Assembly (NCBI RefSeq): GCF_026262505.1
Contig: NC_067208.1
Coordinates: 7,511,962 to 7,575,961, forward strand
DNA length: 64,000 nt
Reading direction: 5' to 3'
Origin: Trichomonas vaginalis G3
Taxonomy: Eukaryota > Parabasalia > Trichomonadida > Trichomonadidae
The translations under genes and the position numbers were made by a program. This document shows, in pieces, positions 1 to 10,784 of this stretch. Positions within the stretch are counted from its first letter, which is position 1. Each line of letters starts with the position of its first letter. Under the pieces are notes generated by a model. It saw only the letters and a list, made by a program, of their open reading frames with translations. It was not told the origin of the DNA and did no database searches.

Positions 1-1
1 T

Positions 2-751
2 ACTAACTGCAGTAGTAATACAGAAGGTGGATCTCTCTACTTTAACTGTAATAGTTCCATTGTCCAATACCGAACATGTGGCTACAAATCAAAAACAAAC
101 TCACGAGAAGGACATTTTTCATATGTTTGGTTAGTTCGAGATTCAAATAATAAAAATTATCTTTATGAAAGTTCTTTTTATTTATGCGGAAATTTAGAAA
201 AATATTGTACAAATCTTCTTTGGTATGGAAATATTGAAGTTAAATCAATCAACACAAGTTTCTGTGAAGCAGACTATGACTCAGGAATACTTCTAAATCA
301 ACCAACAAGTCTAAGTAACGTAACATATTCATCATTTTGTAACACAACATCATATTATAGAATTTTAGAATTAGATTATGGTAACTATAATTTTAATTTT
401 TGTAATGTTTTGAATAATGAACACAAAAAATCTGATTATGGAACATTCTGTGCAGATGGATCAAATGTTCTTATTGAAAACTGTTCATTTCTTGGAAACA
501 CAGGACCAGGAGTAGAATTTTATCAAGATTATTCTGGTTCAATTACAGTTAAAGATTCTTTCTGTGACAGAATAATAGGTAAAACATATCAATCAGTTAT
601 AACAAATAATGTTAAAAATATATATTCTATTCATAATCTTTCTCACTTTTCATCATATCTGTGTGAAGCTGAGTTTCCTATTATAGATAAAAAGCCTATG
701 AGATCTGCTTTTGATTTATATCATCAATTTTCCTTTAGACGAAGGCGTTAA
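2..751 (+). CDS. Beta-helix protein copy C1, 5' part outside the window
   Basis: The frame is open from base 2 to the stop, giving 249 visible residues. The repeating motif family (SSFY-CGN, TSFCEA, SSFCNT, NFCNV, CSFLGN, SFCDR, about every 25 residues) indicates a right-handed parallel beta-helix (pectin-lyase-like fold). This is a common surface or secreted protein architecture in trichomonads, but no ligand or enzyme function can be read. No signal peptide or membrane segment lies in the visible part. The C-terminus is the basic tail type ending FSFRRRR. Compared with C3 it differs in short clusters, for example W-LV-RD, EKYCTN, NQ before P, and CADGSNV. The 1.5-kb TTAA element found downstream of C2-C4 is absent here. 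Confidence 0.7.
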   Translation, partial: TNCSSNTEGGSLYFNCNSSIVQYRTCGYKSKTNSREGHFSYVWLVRDSNNKNYLYESSFYLCGNLEKYCTNLLWYGNIEVKSINTSFCEADYDSGILLNQPTSLSNVTYSSFCNTTSYYRILELDYGNYNFNFCNVLNNEHKKSDYGTFCADGSNVLIENCSFLGNTGPGVEFYQDYSGSITVKDSFCDRIIGKTYQSVITNNVKNIYSIHNLSHFSSYLCEAEFPIIDKKPMRSAFDLYHQFSFRRRR

Positions 752-1248
752 TATTCATGATTTATGAATTTATATAATCAAAAAATTGTAATTAAAGACC
801 ATTATTAACGAAAGCATTCATCAATTGTTTAATATCAATTGAAATATGAAAAACTTTATATTCAAAAGATGATGCGGCTTGATTTCTCAATTTAATTTTC
901 AAAGAGTTCGTATTTGTTACAGTGAATTTAAATAATTAGTACTGATATAGTAATGCAATAATATCGGGAACATGGCTCTTAATTTCGAAATAGGTTTTCT
1001 TTGTAAGGCATCTAAGTATTAACAAACTGATATTTCAATAAAGAGTTCAATATTATAATAGAAATTTGCTATGACAGAAAGAATAAAACTATAGCAAAAA
1101 GAATTATTGTTATTTCGATGATATTTTGTAATATTCTTCGTTTACAAATGATTGGACATTGTATCTTGGGGAGATGTTGGATAATAAATTTAACGATTTC
1201 TTATTCAATTCTATTATATCATTGCTATCTTGAAGTGGAAAATTTTTC
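752..1248. other. AT-rich spacer with unoccupied element site
   Basis: No gene is seen. The spacer recurs almost unchanged at 13,413-13,828 and, inverted, at 23,422-23,918 and 39,066-39,562. Bases 829-832 (TTAA between two CAATTG motifs) are the empty target of the 1.5-kb element that fills the same place downstream of C2, C3 and C4. Confidence 0.7.
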
Positions 1249-1376
1249 TTAAGAGTGCACTTACACCTGTATTACATGTCCTTCGATTCAGATGTTTAAG
1301 GTTAATTTTCAATGACACTTCACGCCATTTGTCAGAAATTTGAATTAAAGTCAGATACGCGTAAGTGCACCCTTAA
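1249..1376. mobile_element. 128-bp TTAA-flanked MITE
   Basis: TTAA stands at both ends. Inside are imperfect inverted ends, AGAGTGCACTTACACC on the left and GTAAGTGCACCC on the right. The terminus GGGTGCAC is shared with the 1.05-kb element and resembles GGGTGTAC of the 3.2-kb element. It has no coding capacity. TTAA duplication fits piggyBac- or Kolobok-type transposition; the superfamily is inferred. Confidence 0.7.
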
Positions 1377-1389
1377 GAACATTTGTCAT

Positions 1390-1640
1390 TACAAGTATAA
1401 GTAAAGACACTCAAGATGCATTTTTGTCATTCAATAATCTATTCTCTCGCTATTGCAAACAATTTCAAATGTCGCATTCAATTTCTGTGTAATACAATAT
1501 CATTCACTAGGATCAGTTTATTCATAACTTTACTCACTTTTCAACATATTTCTGTAAAGCAGGATAAATATGCTTCCAATACGTAACATCATTTATCATT
1601 TTCCTTTAGACAAGTGCGTTAATTTTTCAAGGATTTATTA
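1390..1640 (+). pseudogene. Old remnant of a beta-helix gene 3' end
   Basis: The DNA resembles the 3' end of the beta-helix genes at several points: a stretch like TTCATAACTTTACTCACTTT, then ACATATTTCTGTAAAGCAG, then TTTTCCTTTAGACAAG with GCGTTAA after it. It carries stops and is far more diverged than C1-C10. It lies tail-to-tail with the ankyrin gene. Equivalent remnants recur at about 13,970-14,220, 21,060-21,245, 23,030-23,280 and 38,690-38,925. Confidence 0.45.
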
Positions 1641-1696
1641 TTATCGTTTTTTATTATTAAAAATAATTTTTTTACAAACAAAAAAAATAAAAAAAC

Positions 1697-2364
1697 TCAT
1701 TTATTTAAAAGAAGATTAATGATATCTTCGTTCTTTGTCTGGAGTGCGACGTCTTTAGCTGTGTGTCCTTCGCTGTCAACAACACTCAAATCGAGGTCTT
1801 CACGAGAAAGAGAACTTTGACAACTTCGATTTTTTCGTTTTCAATAGCGTTGAAAATAGGAGTTCGCTTCATCAAGTTCTGACGGTTGACATCGACATTT
1901 TCGTGTTGAAGCAACTCTTCGACGAAACTAGTTGAGCCGCATTTAGCGGCAACATGGAGAGGTGTCCACTGGATTGAGTCGACGCAGTTCAAGTCAACGT
2001 CATCTCGATCGGCGAAAAGACGGATTAAGTCTGAGAAATCATTAGATGCAGCGATGTGAAGAGGTGTGAAACTAGAATCATCAGGAAGTTGTGGATTGAC
2101 ATCTTTGTCGTTCAGAAGACACTCAACGCACTGTTTGTGGTGGAGAAGAACTGCGTAATGAAGAGCACTGCGATTCTTCTTGTCGACGATGTTCTTCTCG
2201 ATGCCTGGAAAACTCAAGAGAAGTTCTAAAGCTTCGAAATGTCCGTCACGAGCTGCCCGGATCAATGCTGTACGTGATGAGTTGTTAGTGGCATTGACAT
2301 CAATGGATGGATCAGAAAGAAGAAGTCGCAGAACACGTGTGTGACCATTAATTGCTCTCAACAT
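1697..2364 (-). pseudogene. Ankyrin-repeat protein copy, one-base frameshift
   Basis: This is nearly identical to the intact 222-codon copy at 14,278-14,946, but one G is missing from a GGAG stretch near base 1,806, so the last repeat is read out of frame. The intact version consists almost wholly of ankyrin repeats (TALIRAA, SALHYAV, TPLHIAA, TPLHVAA, TPIFNAI). Because the remainder is essentially identical to intact copies, the missing base may be a sequencing error or a very recent lesion. Confidence 0.75.
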
Positions 2365-2429
2365 AACACTTTAATTGTCAACATCTTCTTACAGTTAAAG
2401 AATTCTGTAACAAATTCAATTTATTTGAT

Positions 2430-2575
2430 TTATCAGATACTAATGTTTTAAAAAAGCATATTGTTTTGATCAATTTCATCTAATTCAATATTGCATTCTA
2501 TTACTGCTACTAAACAATTCATTGTTTCGGCATATTCCATACAATTCGTATTTGTCAAAAAATTAAATCGATGTG
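2430..2575 (-). pseudogene. Shortened upstream segment of the ankyrin locus
   Basis: This matches the part of the 68-codon frame at 15,030-15,236 that carries MEYAETMNCLV and ELDEIDQNNMLF. The 5' half, the 1.05-kb element and its flanks, present in the unit at 15,150-16,370, are missing. The sequence jumps straight to the block beginning near 2,575, so a deletion has fused the two parts. Confidence 0.5.
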
Positions 2576-2599
2576 TATCATCGCTTATTTGATGTGGTA

Positions 2600-3110
2600 A
2601 ATTTTTGTCATTTCAACTATAAATGGAATAATTATAGGTTCAAAACGAACAGTGTAAATGTTGTCGAACATTTCAATGCATACGAATTTGAAATCAATAT
2701 GTGTATCTTCTACAAGGTACTGATCAATGTATGATTTAAATTTTTAGAAAATTATCTCTGATTTAGTTTAATAAAATAATATTGCGCGGTGAATTTGTAT
2801 CTCAAAATTATGTAACTGTATCGGTAACAACTTCAAATGTCTTATTGACAAGATTTGTAAAAAAAATCAAAAATATACTTGAGATCATATAAATGTGCTC
2901 TTCTCTTTATAACGTAAGAATTGATCAAAGATAACATGTGTACTACTGATTGATTTTGGAGGATTGCTATGATTAGAGACGATTTGATTAAATAATTCAA
3001 TGAAAAATGGACTATTTGATTCATCAATTAGGAGATTCGATTGTTTGTATTCGATTGCACTTCTGCATTTGGTGAATTAGTTGTATCGTAAATCAAGGAA
3101 AGTTAATCAT
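2600..3110 (-). pseudogene. Decayed coding block of unknown family
   Basis: This is the inverse of 36,003-36,600, where the reading is clearest. In antisense it gives two protein-like stretches separated by stops, one containing LLIDESNSPFFIELFNQI and one containing YIDQYLVEDTHIDFKFVC. Four copies in the window have decayed together (also 9,160-9,775, 16,300-16,905 and 36,003-36,600), so the decay predates the duplications. I do not recognise the family. Confidence 0.4.
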
Positions 3111-4058
3111 CTGCTGTGATACTCTTAAAAAATTAAAAGAACGATTTTTTTTCTAAATACAATTAATGGCATCAGATGATTAGATTACTTTTTTAGAAAT
3201 CATCAATCAAATTTGGCATATTTTTGAAAGAATATCTAAAGACAAGACACCCAATAAGAGTTTTTGTGCATACGGTTCTCGGACGCCTATGTCACATTCA
3301 CAAAGGACTCCGTCTTTATTAGCAAACTCAGAAGAAATGTTTAACCAAAAGAAAAATTATTTCATCAAGACTAATAAATGTTTTAAAAAAGCAAATCACA
3401 TCATTAACATATCAGTTTTAATTACAAAACTCAACGATACATAACAAATTTCTTCGAAATTTAAATTCTCATTAAAAAATTCTTTTGATACAAATTAAAT
3501 AGCTACATATTCGATTTTCCCATTGATACGAACTTATTGTTTTCATTCAAGATTTACAAGAAATCAAATACTTATTTCACAACAACAAATATCTATTTTT
3601 ACTCAAACACGAGCATGTATTTACTAATAAATTCATGTTTTTACATCATTACATTTGACAATACTATCAAAACAACCCCAAAATCAAACTAATTTTCGAT
3701 ATTCTTTATTCAGACCAGAGAATTCATATAAATCATCGATTACTCAAATTAAGTATTCATTTAATGTAATAATTGTTAGATATTAGGCGTTTTATATAAA
3801 GATTTCCCTATTTCAAATTTTCAAGCGAATTAAGTCGATATTTCATACATTTTATAATATACAAATCATGTGTAAGTACAATAGCTTTAATTATTTACAA
3901 TATTGATCATTTTATTACGAAATCCAAAAATTTAATCAGCAAAATCGATGTTTTTATATAAGATTAGAATGATTTACATCATTGTTTCCATGCACTAGCT
4001 GTTAAAATGCTGATGACAGCTAAAAGAATCAAAATTTCATAACTTGAATATCAGATTC
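3111..4058. other. AT-rich spacer upstream of beta-helix C2
   Basis: No convincing gene is present. The sequence repeats at 9,776-10,718 and 16,906-17,854 and, inverted, at 35,049-36,000. A short antisense frame (best at 9,866-10,057) containing SEFANKDGVLCECDIG and YAQKLLLGVLSL could be another fragment of the decayed block next door. The 300 bases before the palindrome are well conserved and probably contain the beta-helix upstream region. Confidence 0.5.
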
Positions 4059-4117
4059 AAATGAATCGGCATTATTTGACATTTACATCATTGAAATGTC
4101 AAATAATGCCGATTCAT
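4059..4117. repeat. Perfect palindrome upstream of beta-helix C2
   Basis: Two 25-base arms are separated by a 9-base loop. The right arm ends in GATTCATT, seven bases before the start codon. The same palindrome precedes C3, C4 and C7 and no other copy. Confidence 0.9.
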
Positions 4118-4124
4118 TTTTTTG

Positions 4125-5148
4125 ATGAAAACAATGAAATTCAATCACGATTTTCAGATAACAGTATCAAAACACACATCAACTATGAATAATTTACACT
4201 TTGATCAATCACCTAATAATGTTTGGGAACTCTTTTACAATACTCCACCTAATTCAGAACCAATTCAAGTACAAACGTTCAAGCAAGATCAACAAAAAAT
4301 GAATGCTTCTTATATAACTGTATATTCATCACCATTACAACTAATAGTGCCATTTATTTTAATTCTGGGAGAAAAAGTTTCTTAACTCTGATTGTTCATT
4401 TAATGACTGCAGCAGAGTAATACGGAAGGTGGATCTCTCTACTTTTCCTGTGATAGTTCGATTGTCCAATACCGAACATGTGGCTACAAATCAAAAACAA
4501 ACTCTCAAGAAGGACATCATTCATATGTTGAATTAGTTGGTGAATCAAATAATAAAAATTATCTTTATGAAAGTTCTTTATGAATGCGGAAATTTAGAAA
4601 ATGATTATACAAATTATCTTTGGTATGGAAATATTGAAGTTAAATCAATCAACACAAGTTTCTGTGAAGCAGCCTGGGACTCAGGAAACTTCTAAGATAT
4701 CCAAATAGTCTAAGTAATGTAACATATTCATCATTTTTAACACAACATCAAATTATAATATTTTTAAATTAAGTTGGGTAACTATAATTTTAATTTTTGT
4801 AATGTTTTGAATAATGAACACAAAAAATCTGATTTGGGAACATTCTATGCATGGACATCAACTGTTCATATTGAAAACTGTTCATTTCTTGGAAACACAG
4901 GATCAGGATTAGAAATTTTTCATCAATATTCTGGTTCAATTACAGTTAAAGATTCTTTCTGTGACAGAATAATAGGTAAAACAAAAGGATCAGTTTCAAC
5001 AAATAATGTTGAAAATATATCTTCTATTCATAATCTTTCTCACTTTTCATCATATTTGTGTGAAACAGAGCTTCTTATTTTAGATAAAAAGCCTATGAGA
5101 TCTGCTTTTGATTTATATCATCAATTTTCCTTTAGACGAAGGCGTTAA
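4125..5148 (+). pseudogene. Beta-helix copy C2, several small indels
   Basis: The copy has the start region (MKTMKFNHDF) and ends in the basic FSFRRRR tail, so both ends are intact. Between about 4,265 and 4,775 it differs from C3 by several one- or two-base gains and losses, so the frame changes repeatedly. Outside that stretch it is almost identical to C3. The clustering of tiny indels, many in homopolymers, looks like poor consensus as much as biological decay. It carries its own variant at the KTKGSVSTNN site. Confidence 0.7.
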
Positions 5149-5225
5149 TATTCATGATTTATGAATTTATATAATCAAAAAATTGTAATTAAAGACCATT
5201 ATTAACGAAAGCATTCATCAATTGT

Positions 5226-6742
5226 TTAAGGCTCCGGTCCCACCCTCTCAATTTTAAAAGTTTTAATATCTCCACCAATATGAGTTTTTGATACTTTTAT
5301 TTTAGTACATAATATCATTATGTAATACACTTTAGTATAGTATATTTAAACTGAGTATTACTATTATAGTTCATCTTATCTGAGAATTGGATTTTGACAA
5401 ATTTCAACTTTGACCGGTAAAACTATTTATAATCAAAAAAGTCCACGACATTTTATAGCATATTAGTGATACATTATATTGTTATTAGTAAACTTGATTT
5501 ACAATCTCTTCTAGATGAGTAATTTGTTTTTTTGAAAAAATCTGACAAATCACTTTTTGACAGAATCTAGATATTTTTGATTTGTGAAAGTTTTATAAAT
5601 ATGATAAGGTTTATATATGCTATCATAAATAAATAAAATCATATAATGTTACATTATCGCTATATATGTCGAATATTAAAAATTGTATATTAACATTTTT
5701 TGTCATATCTTGATAATAAAGAAAAAACTCTCAGTTCCCCTTCGACAAATTGTTAGAATGCAACTAAAGTTTATTTTGATATAGTGAGTTTGCTTCTAAA
5801 AAAATATATGAAAGAAGATTAGATTTGCAAGACCCCTATAAAAAACGATTTTTGCGTCGAGAATAACTTCATGCACGATTAATTGATATGATAATAAAAA
5901 TCATATATGATAATTACTTAATATAGGCAACAATATTGTATTAATCACTTTTTGTCAAAACGGTTTTTCGATAATTGAGTATTCAATTTTCCAAAAATCC
6001 ATTCAATAATTTGATTTATAATTCAACGTATAAGAAAAAACTCTCAGTTCCCCTTCGACAAATTGTAAAGAAAATTATATAGTTTCTGTCGACACTATTT
6101 GTATATTCTACCTTCTTCGGTATTTCGAAGAATTAGGTTTGCAAATTGATATTTTTGATGTATTTTTTCAAATTGAGAGTATTTTGACGATAGAAGTAGG
6201 TGTTTTTTTGAATTACAATTTTATATTGATGTGCATGATAAAAATTTGAACTTATATTATGGTGACATACTATAAGTCATAATGTATTAATATACAAAAG
6301 ATATTATCAAAAAATTCCTTTCCAATATGTATAAACAAATCGATTTTTTAAATTAAATTTAAACCTTAAACTCAATATATTAAAAAGTGACATTATTTAA
6401 TTAGAAGTACAAAAATCCATAGTCATAGAATTATCAAATGATTGAAAATTGTTTAATTGGGCACATTATACTCATTTATGAATTTACTATACTATATACT
6501 TTGCAAATTAAAAATCCAAAATTTCAATTTTTAAAATATCATTATTTATCATATATCAAATAGTAAAGTTAGTATATATCATGTTTAAAACGATAATATA
6601 GTCAAATTCGAAAATTTTTAAAATAGATAATATTTAATTTTTACAAAATATTGGTATATGTGCAATCTATTGGTATATTTTTACTCCTTATTAGACACTC
6701 GTCCTAACTATATGCAGTAATCATGCAGGACCGGAGCCTTAA
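5226..6742. mobile_element. 1.5-kb TTAA-flanked non-autonomous element, copy 1
   Basis: The ends are TTAA-GGCTCCGGTCC and GGACCGGAGCC-TTAA, with an 11-base inverted repeat. TA duplication with one more base in the repeat fits equally well. No open frame of note exists, so it is non-autonomous. Inside, a C-rich motif (CTCTCAGTTCCCCTTCGACA) occurs twice, near 5,728 and 6,041, in otherwise AT-only sequence. The right flank differs from the other two copies after about 10 bases. Confidence 0.8.
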
Positions 6743-6830
6743 TATTTCAATCGATGTTTGAAAAGAACGTTTGAGCTATGGTGGTGTAAGAAGCACATAT
6801 TACTGTTGTTAAGAAGTGAGGACATTATTT

Positions 6831-7055
6831 TTGTCGTTAGTGTTGAGTTTGTGGTTGTTGTTAGTGTTTGTCATTTGTGTTGAGGTTAGTACTTGTCGTT
6901 AGTGTTGGAGTTTGTGGTTGTTGTTAGTGTTTGTCATTTGTGTTGAGGTTAGTACTTGTCGTTAGTGTTGGAGTTTGTGGTTGTTGTTAGTGTTTGTCAT
7001 TTGTGTTGAGGTTAGTACTTGTCGTTAGTGTTGGAGTTTGTGTGTTGTTGTTAGT
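6831..7055. repeat. 63-bp GT-rich tandem repeat, about 3.5 copies
   Basis: Units start with TTGTCGTTAGTGTTG at about 6,831, 6,893, 6,956 and 7,019, giving a period of 62-63 bases. The units are almost identical, so expansion was recent or copy number is actively changing. Confidence 0.85.
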
Positions 7056-7065
7056 GAGAGAATAA

Positions 7066-7190
7066 ATAAATCATGAACTTTGCCATGGTCTCTGTCCCTA
7101 GTAGTTTTCATTAAGTTCTGGAAATAATGAAAGTCATAAACTTTGCCATGGTCTCTGTCCCTAGTAGTTTTCATTATCTCACAGAGTTAA
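7066..7190. repeat. 62-bp tandem repeat, two copies
   Basis: The block ACTTTGCCATGGTCTCTGTC starts at 7,077 and again at 7,139. A weaker third match (GACTTTGCCACACTCTGTCC) occurs near 7,328. Confidence 0.75.
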
Positions 7191-7841
7191 TGAAAGTCAT
7201 ACTTTCTATCAGATGAAGCATGCAGATGAACATAATGAAAGTTAGTGAGTTTGCCACGAGTTATGAATAAAATATTGGCATATTAGATGAGATAGCTGAT
7301 GAAACAGATGAAGATAAATTAAATCTTGACTTTGCCACACTCTGTCCCTAGTTCCTCAAAATCCTTGACAACGTTGCTTAGAAATTTTGGTTCAACCTCA
7401 TCTGATTTTAATCTGTTATGCTACCTGTTAAGTTTCGCGAGATTATAAATGTCATGGAGTTATATAAAAAGGAGGGACAGCTAGGGACACTGAAGAATAT
7501 GAACTATTGTGTGAAGCACAGCAATGGAAGCGCTGCAATACTTTTGTAAATGAGAACCTTAGTGGGAACGTTAGTGAGAACGTTAGTGAGAACGTTTATT
7601 TTTTTCATGCACGTGCATTGTGTCGCGGGGAGTTGCCATGGGCAATGACCTGCGCACAATATATAACGTACAGAGAGGTGAGATGAGGTGGTTTATGTGA
7701 TAAATACTTTACGTGGCAGAAATAGTTTAAGGTTATTAGAAATATTGCATCTGTGATGTAAAATATACGTTAGTGGTTTTGTAAAGTGTCAGATTGACAT
7801 ATCTTCGGTAAGATGGCGCGCAGTGCCACCGTACTGAAGAT

Positions 7842-8660
7842 ATGTATACTAACTATATTAATAGAGAACCCGAGATGATAAGTATGGACTGCGCCCCACA
7901 AATAGCCGAGGCAATTGAGCGAGGTATTCCAAACTGTCATATTCTTTGGTGTGGCGTGCATGTCCTTCGCGCCATATTAAGAAAAGCGGATAAGTTTAAA
8001 TCTCACTTACTTCAAGCAGAAGAAATTGAAGAAGAGGAACAATATGAAGAAGAATTCATCGAAAATGAATTTCAACCTTCTCAAATCTTTTTACCACGAG
8101 AATCTTCTGATGATCCAAACGATTCTGAATTTATTCCAGAAGAAGAAACGTTTGAAACAAGTGAAGAAGTTCCAGATTACCTCACTCAAGAAGAAGCTGC
8201 AGACCTAGATGCAGTTTATGATCGAATTCTTGAAATTCTTTCCACTGAACCGAAAACCCAAAAGTACTTCGATAGGCAATGGAAGCATCATTTAGATCGT
8301 TGGAATAAGCGCTATCGCAACGGAGGTGACGCGACTAATAACGTCAGTGAGTCACATTTCAAAGTTCTCAAGCATTCTTATTTCCCAGAGAGAAGGAATA
8401 TTCGATTAGACGATTTTGTTGTTGAATTATACACAAAGGTTGTTACAGCATTATTGATTAAATTTAAAGTTCAATTAATCAATAGTGATAAAGTTGTTCG
8501 TATATTACGAAAAGCTAATGACCATGAACAAATATTGGAAAACAAAAAAGTCGAATGTTTGAAAATGCTTGAAGCAATATATTCAAGTTTGCAACAAGGA
8601 TCAATAGATTCAAATCTTGTTTATTGTACTTTAAAGGTACTTTTAAAAAAAGACAAATAA
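7842..8660 (+). pseudogene. Mutator-like (MULE) transposase, C-terminal remnant
   Basis: The open frame is 272 codons. Near the start, MDCAPQIAEAI followed by HILWCGVH resembles the aspartate and C/W-x-H region of MULE transposases. Further on, DATNNVSESHFKVLK resembles the conserved SN-x-SE-x-K region that follows. Between them is a long acidic stretch (EEIEEEEQYEEEF and after). MULE transposases are usually well over 400 residues and the N-terminal half is not present upstream. No terminal inverted repeats were found, so this is probably a recombined fragment. Family assignment is by motif only. Confidence 0.55.
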
Positions 8661-8750
8661 TGTAAAGATTCAAAAATAATTTTTATTAATTATTTATTAA
8701 TTTTTTAAAAAAAGGTTAATAAAAAGTGACACTGGATAGTTTGTCCCACA

Positions 8751-9157
8751 CTCCGTACATACGGGTGACCTCTTTTTTCAAAAAATTAAAATTTGAAATT
8801 TTGGGCTCAAATATTAGAGATTTTTTCAAACTTCAACGATATATGTTGTCTATATCAGACCTCCTTTCTTTTTGATACTTAACATTGTTCCTAAATCTTA
8901 GCCGTTAAGGCTGTTCTGAAAATATTTTTTTTCGAAAAAATTCGAAAAAAATTCTTAAAATTCAAAAATCCCTTAATTCCTGAGGATTTTGGAAAAAAGT
9001 TTTTACATGAACATGTGTATATTATATGAAGTATATTGATAAGGTAAAAATCAAATTTTATTGCATATTCATCGAGAAAATAAACTAACGAATCCCTCAA
9101 AATTGAGAGGGTAATCCTCCTCCTCTCAAATAAACGTACATACGGGTGCACCCTTAA
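8751..9157. mobile_element. Truncated copy of the 1.05-kb TTAA element
   Basis: This matches the right third of the element at 15,240-16,289, beginning at its internal CGTACATACGGGTG motif and ending GGGTGCACCC-TTAA. The left two thirds were lost at the junction with the GT-rich and MULE segment, indicating recombination through the repeated motif. Confidence 0.75.
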
Positions 9158-9159
9158 GT

Positions 9160-9775
9160 ATATCAATAATGTTTTTTTAGTTTACATATTATTGATATTT
9201 GTATCATGCTGAAATGTGAGATCAATTCGATTGTATCATCGCTTATCTTGATGTGGTAAATTTTTGTCATTTCAACTATAAATGGAATAATTATAGGTTC
9301 AAAACGAACAGTGTAAATGTTGTCGAACATTTCAATGCATACGAATTTGAAATCAATATGTGTATCTTCTACAAGGTACTGATCAATGTATGATTTAAAT
9401 TTTTAGAAAAATTATCTCTGTTTAGTTTAATAAAATAATATTGCGCGGTGAATTTGTATCTCAAAATTATGTAACTGTATCGGTAACAACTTCAAATGTC
9501 TTATTGACAAGATTTGTAAAAAAAATCAAAAATATACTTGAGATCATATAAATGTGCTCTTCTCTTTATAACGTAAGAATTGATCAAAGATAACATGTGT
9601 ACTACTGATTGATTTTGGAGGATTGCTATGATTAGAGACGATTTGATTAAATAATTCAATGAAAAATGGACTATTTGATTCATCAATTAGGAGATTCGAT
9701 TGTTTGTATTCGATTGCACTTCTGCATTTGGTGAATTAGTTTATCGTAAATCAAGGAAAGTTAATCATCTGCTGT
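9160..9775 (-). pseudogene. Decayed coding block of unknown family, copy 2
   Basis: This has the same content as 2,600-3,110 and 36,003-36,600 (inverse), nearly identical in sequence, with the same stops. Confidence 0.4.
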
Positions 9776-10718
9776 GATACTCTTAAAAAATTAAAAGAAC
9801 GATTTTTTTTTCTAAATACAATTAATGGCATCAGATGATTAGATTACTTTTTTAGAAATCATCAATCAAATTTGGCATATTTTTGAAAGAATATCTAAAG
9901 ACAAGACACCCAATAAGAGTTTTTGTGCATACGGTTCTCGGACGCCTATGTCACATTCACAAAGGACTCCGTCTTTATTAGCAAACTCAGAAGAAATGTT
10001 TAACCAAAAGAAAATTATTTCATCAAGACTAATAAATGTTTTAAAAAAGCAAATCACATCATTAACATATCAGTTTTAATTACAAAACTCAACGATACAT
10101 AACAAATTTCTTCGAAATTTAAATTCTCATTAAAAAATTCTTTTGATACAAATTAAATAGCTACATATTCGATTTTCCCATTGATACGAACTTATTGTTT
10201 TCATTCAAGATTTACAAGAAATCAAATACTTATTTCACAACAACAAATATCTATTTTTACTCAAACACGAGCATGTATTTACTAATAAATTCATGTTTTT
10301 ACATCATTACATTTGACAATACTATCAAAACAACCCCAAAATCAAACTAATTTTCGATATTCTTTATTCAGACCAGAGAATTCATATAAATCATCGATTA
10401 CTCAATTTAAGTATTCATTTAATGTAATAATTGTTAGATATTAGGCGTTTTATATAAAGATTCTCCCTATTTCAAATTTTCAAGCGAATTAAGTCGATAT
10501 TTCATACATTTTATAATATACAAATCATGTGTAAGTACAATAGCTTTAATTATTTACAATATTGATCATTTTATTACGAAATCCAAAAATTTAATCAGCA
10601 AAATCGATGTTTTTATATAAGATTAGAATGATTTACATCATTGTTTCCATGCACTAGCTGTTAAAATGCTGATGACAGCTAAAAGAATCAAAATTTCATA
10701 ACTTGAATATCAGATTCA
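9776..10718. other. AT-rich spacer upstream of beta-helix C3
   Basis: Duplicate of 3,111-4,058 with few differences. No gene is supported. The 63-codon antisense frame at 9,866-10,057 is shared by all copies and unrecognised. Confidence 0.5.
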
Positions 10719-10777
10719 AATGAATCGGCATTATTTGACATTTACATCATTGAAATGTCAAATAATGCCGATTCATT
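10719..10777. repeat. Perfect palindrome upstream of beta-helix C3
   Basis: Arms of 25 bases at 10,719-10,743 and 10,753-10,777 surround a 9-base loop. An ATG at 10,755 lies in the right arm, in frame with C3. It would add ten residues, but it sits upstream of the initiator-like site, so I do not use it. Confidence 0.9.
10773..10777 (+). promoter_or_regulatory. Initiator-like TTCATT at the beta-helix start
   Basis: The sequence ending the palindrome, TTCATT followed by a T run, fits the trichomonad initiator (TCA plus pyrimidine plus A/T), which normally lies within about 20 bases of the start codon. Here it is 8-11 bases upstream of the ATG at 10,785. It is also present before C2, C4 and C7. 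The function is inferred from position. Confidence 0.5.
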
Positions 10778-10784
10778 TTTTTTG

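Larger units (their letters stand above)
6743..7841. other. GT-rich segment unique to this unit
   Basis: This segment and the transposase remnant after it replace the ankyrin part of the unit seen at 13,413-15,886. It is G+T-rich with tandem repeats and no open frame of note. A hairpin at 7,798-7,845 (CATATCTTC ... GAAGATATG) lies just before the transposase frame. Confidence 0.55.

Noticed and set aside
2842-3027. 61-86-codon minus-strand frame (MMNQIVHFSLNYLIKS) repeated at 9,501, 16,559 and 36,083
   Set aside because: It is out of frame with the protein-like reading of the same decayed block and has no recognisable features.
6831-7055. Telomeric or subtelomeric repeat
   Set aside because: The 63-bp GT-rich unit is internal and not a short telomere-type motif; no terminal array is seen.
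8891-9166. 91-codon frame (MIYLRVHPYVRLFERRR) repeated at 16,035 and 36,604
   Set aside because: It lies across the end of the 1.05-kb TTAA element, is AT-driven and hydrophobic/basic by composition, and varies in length between copies.
10755-10784. In-frame ATG inside the palindrome as start of C3
   Set aside because: It lies upstream of the initiator-like site, and a one-base length difference in the T run puts it out of frame in C2 and C4.
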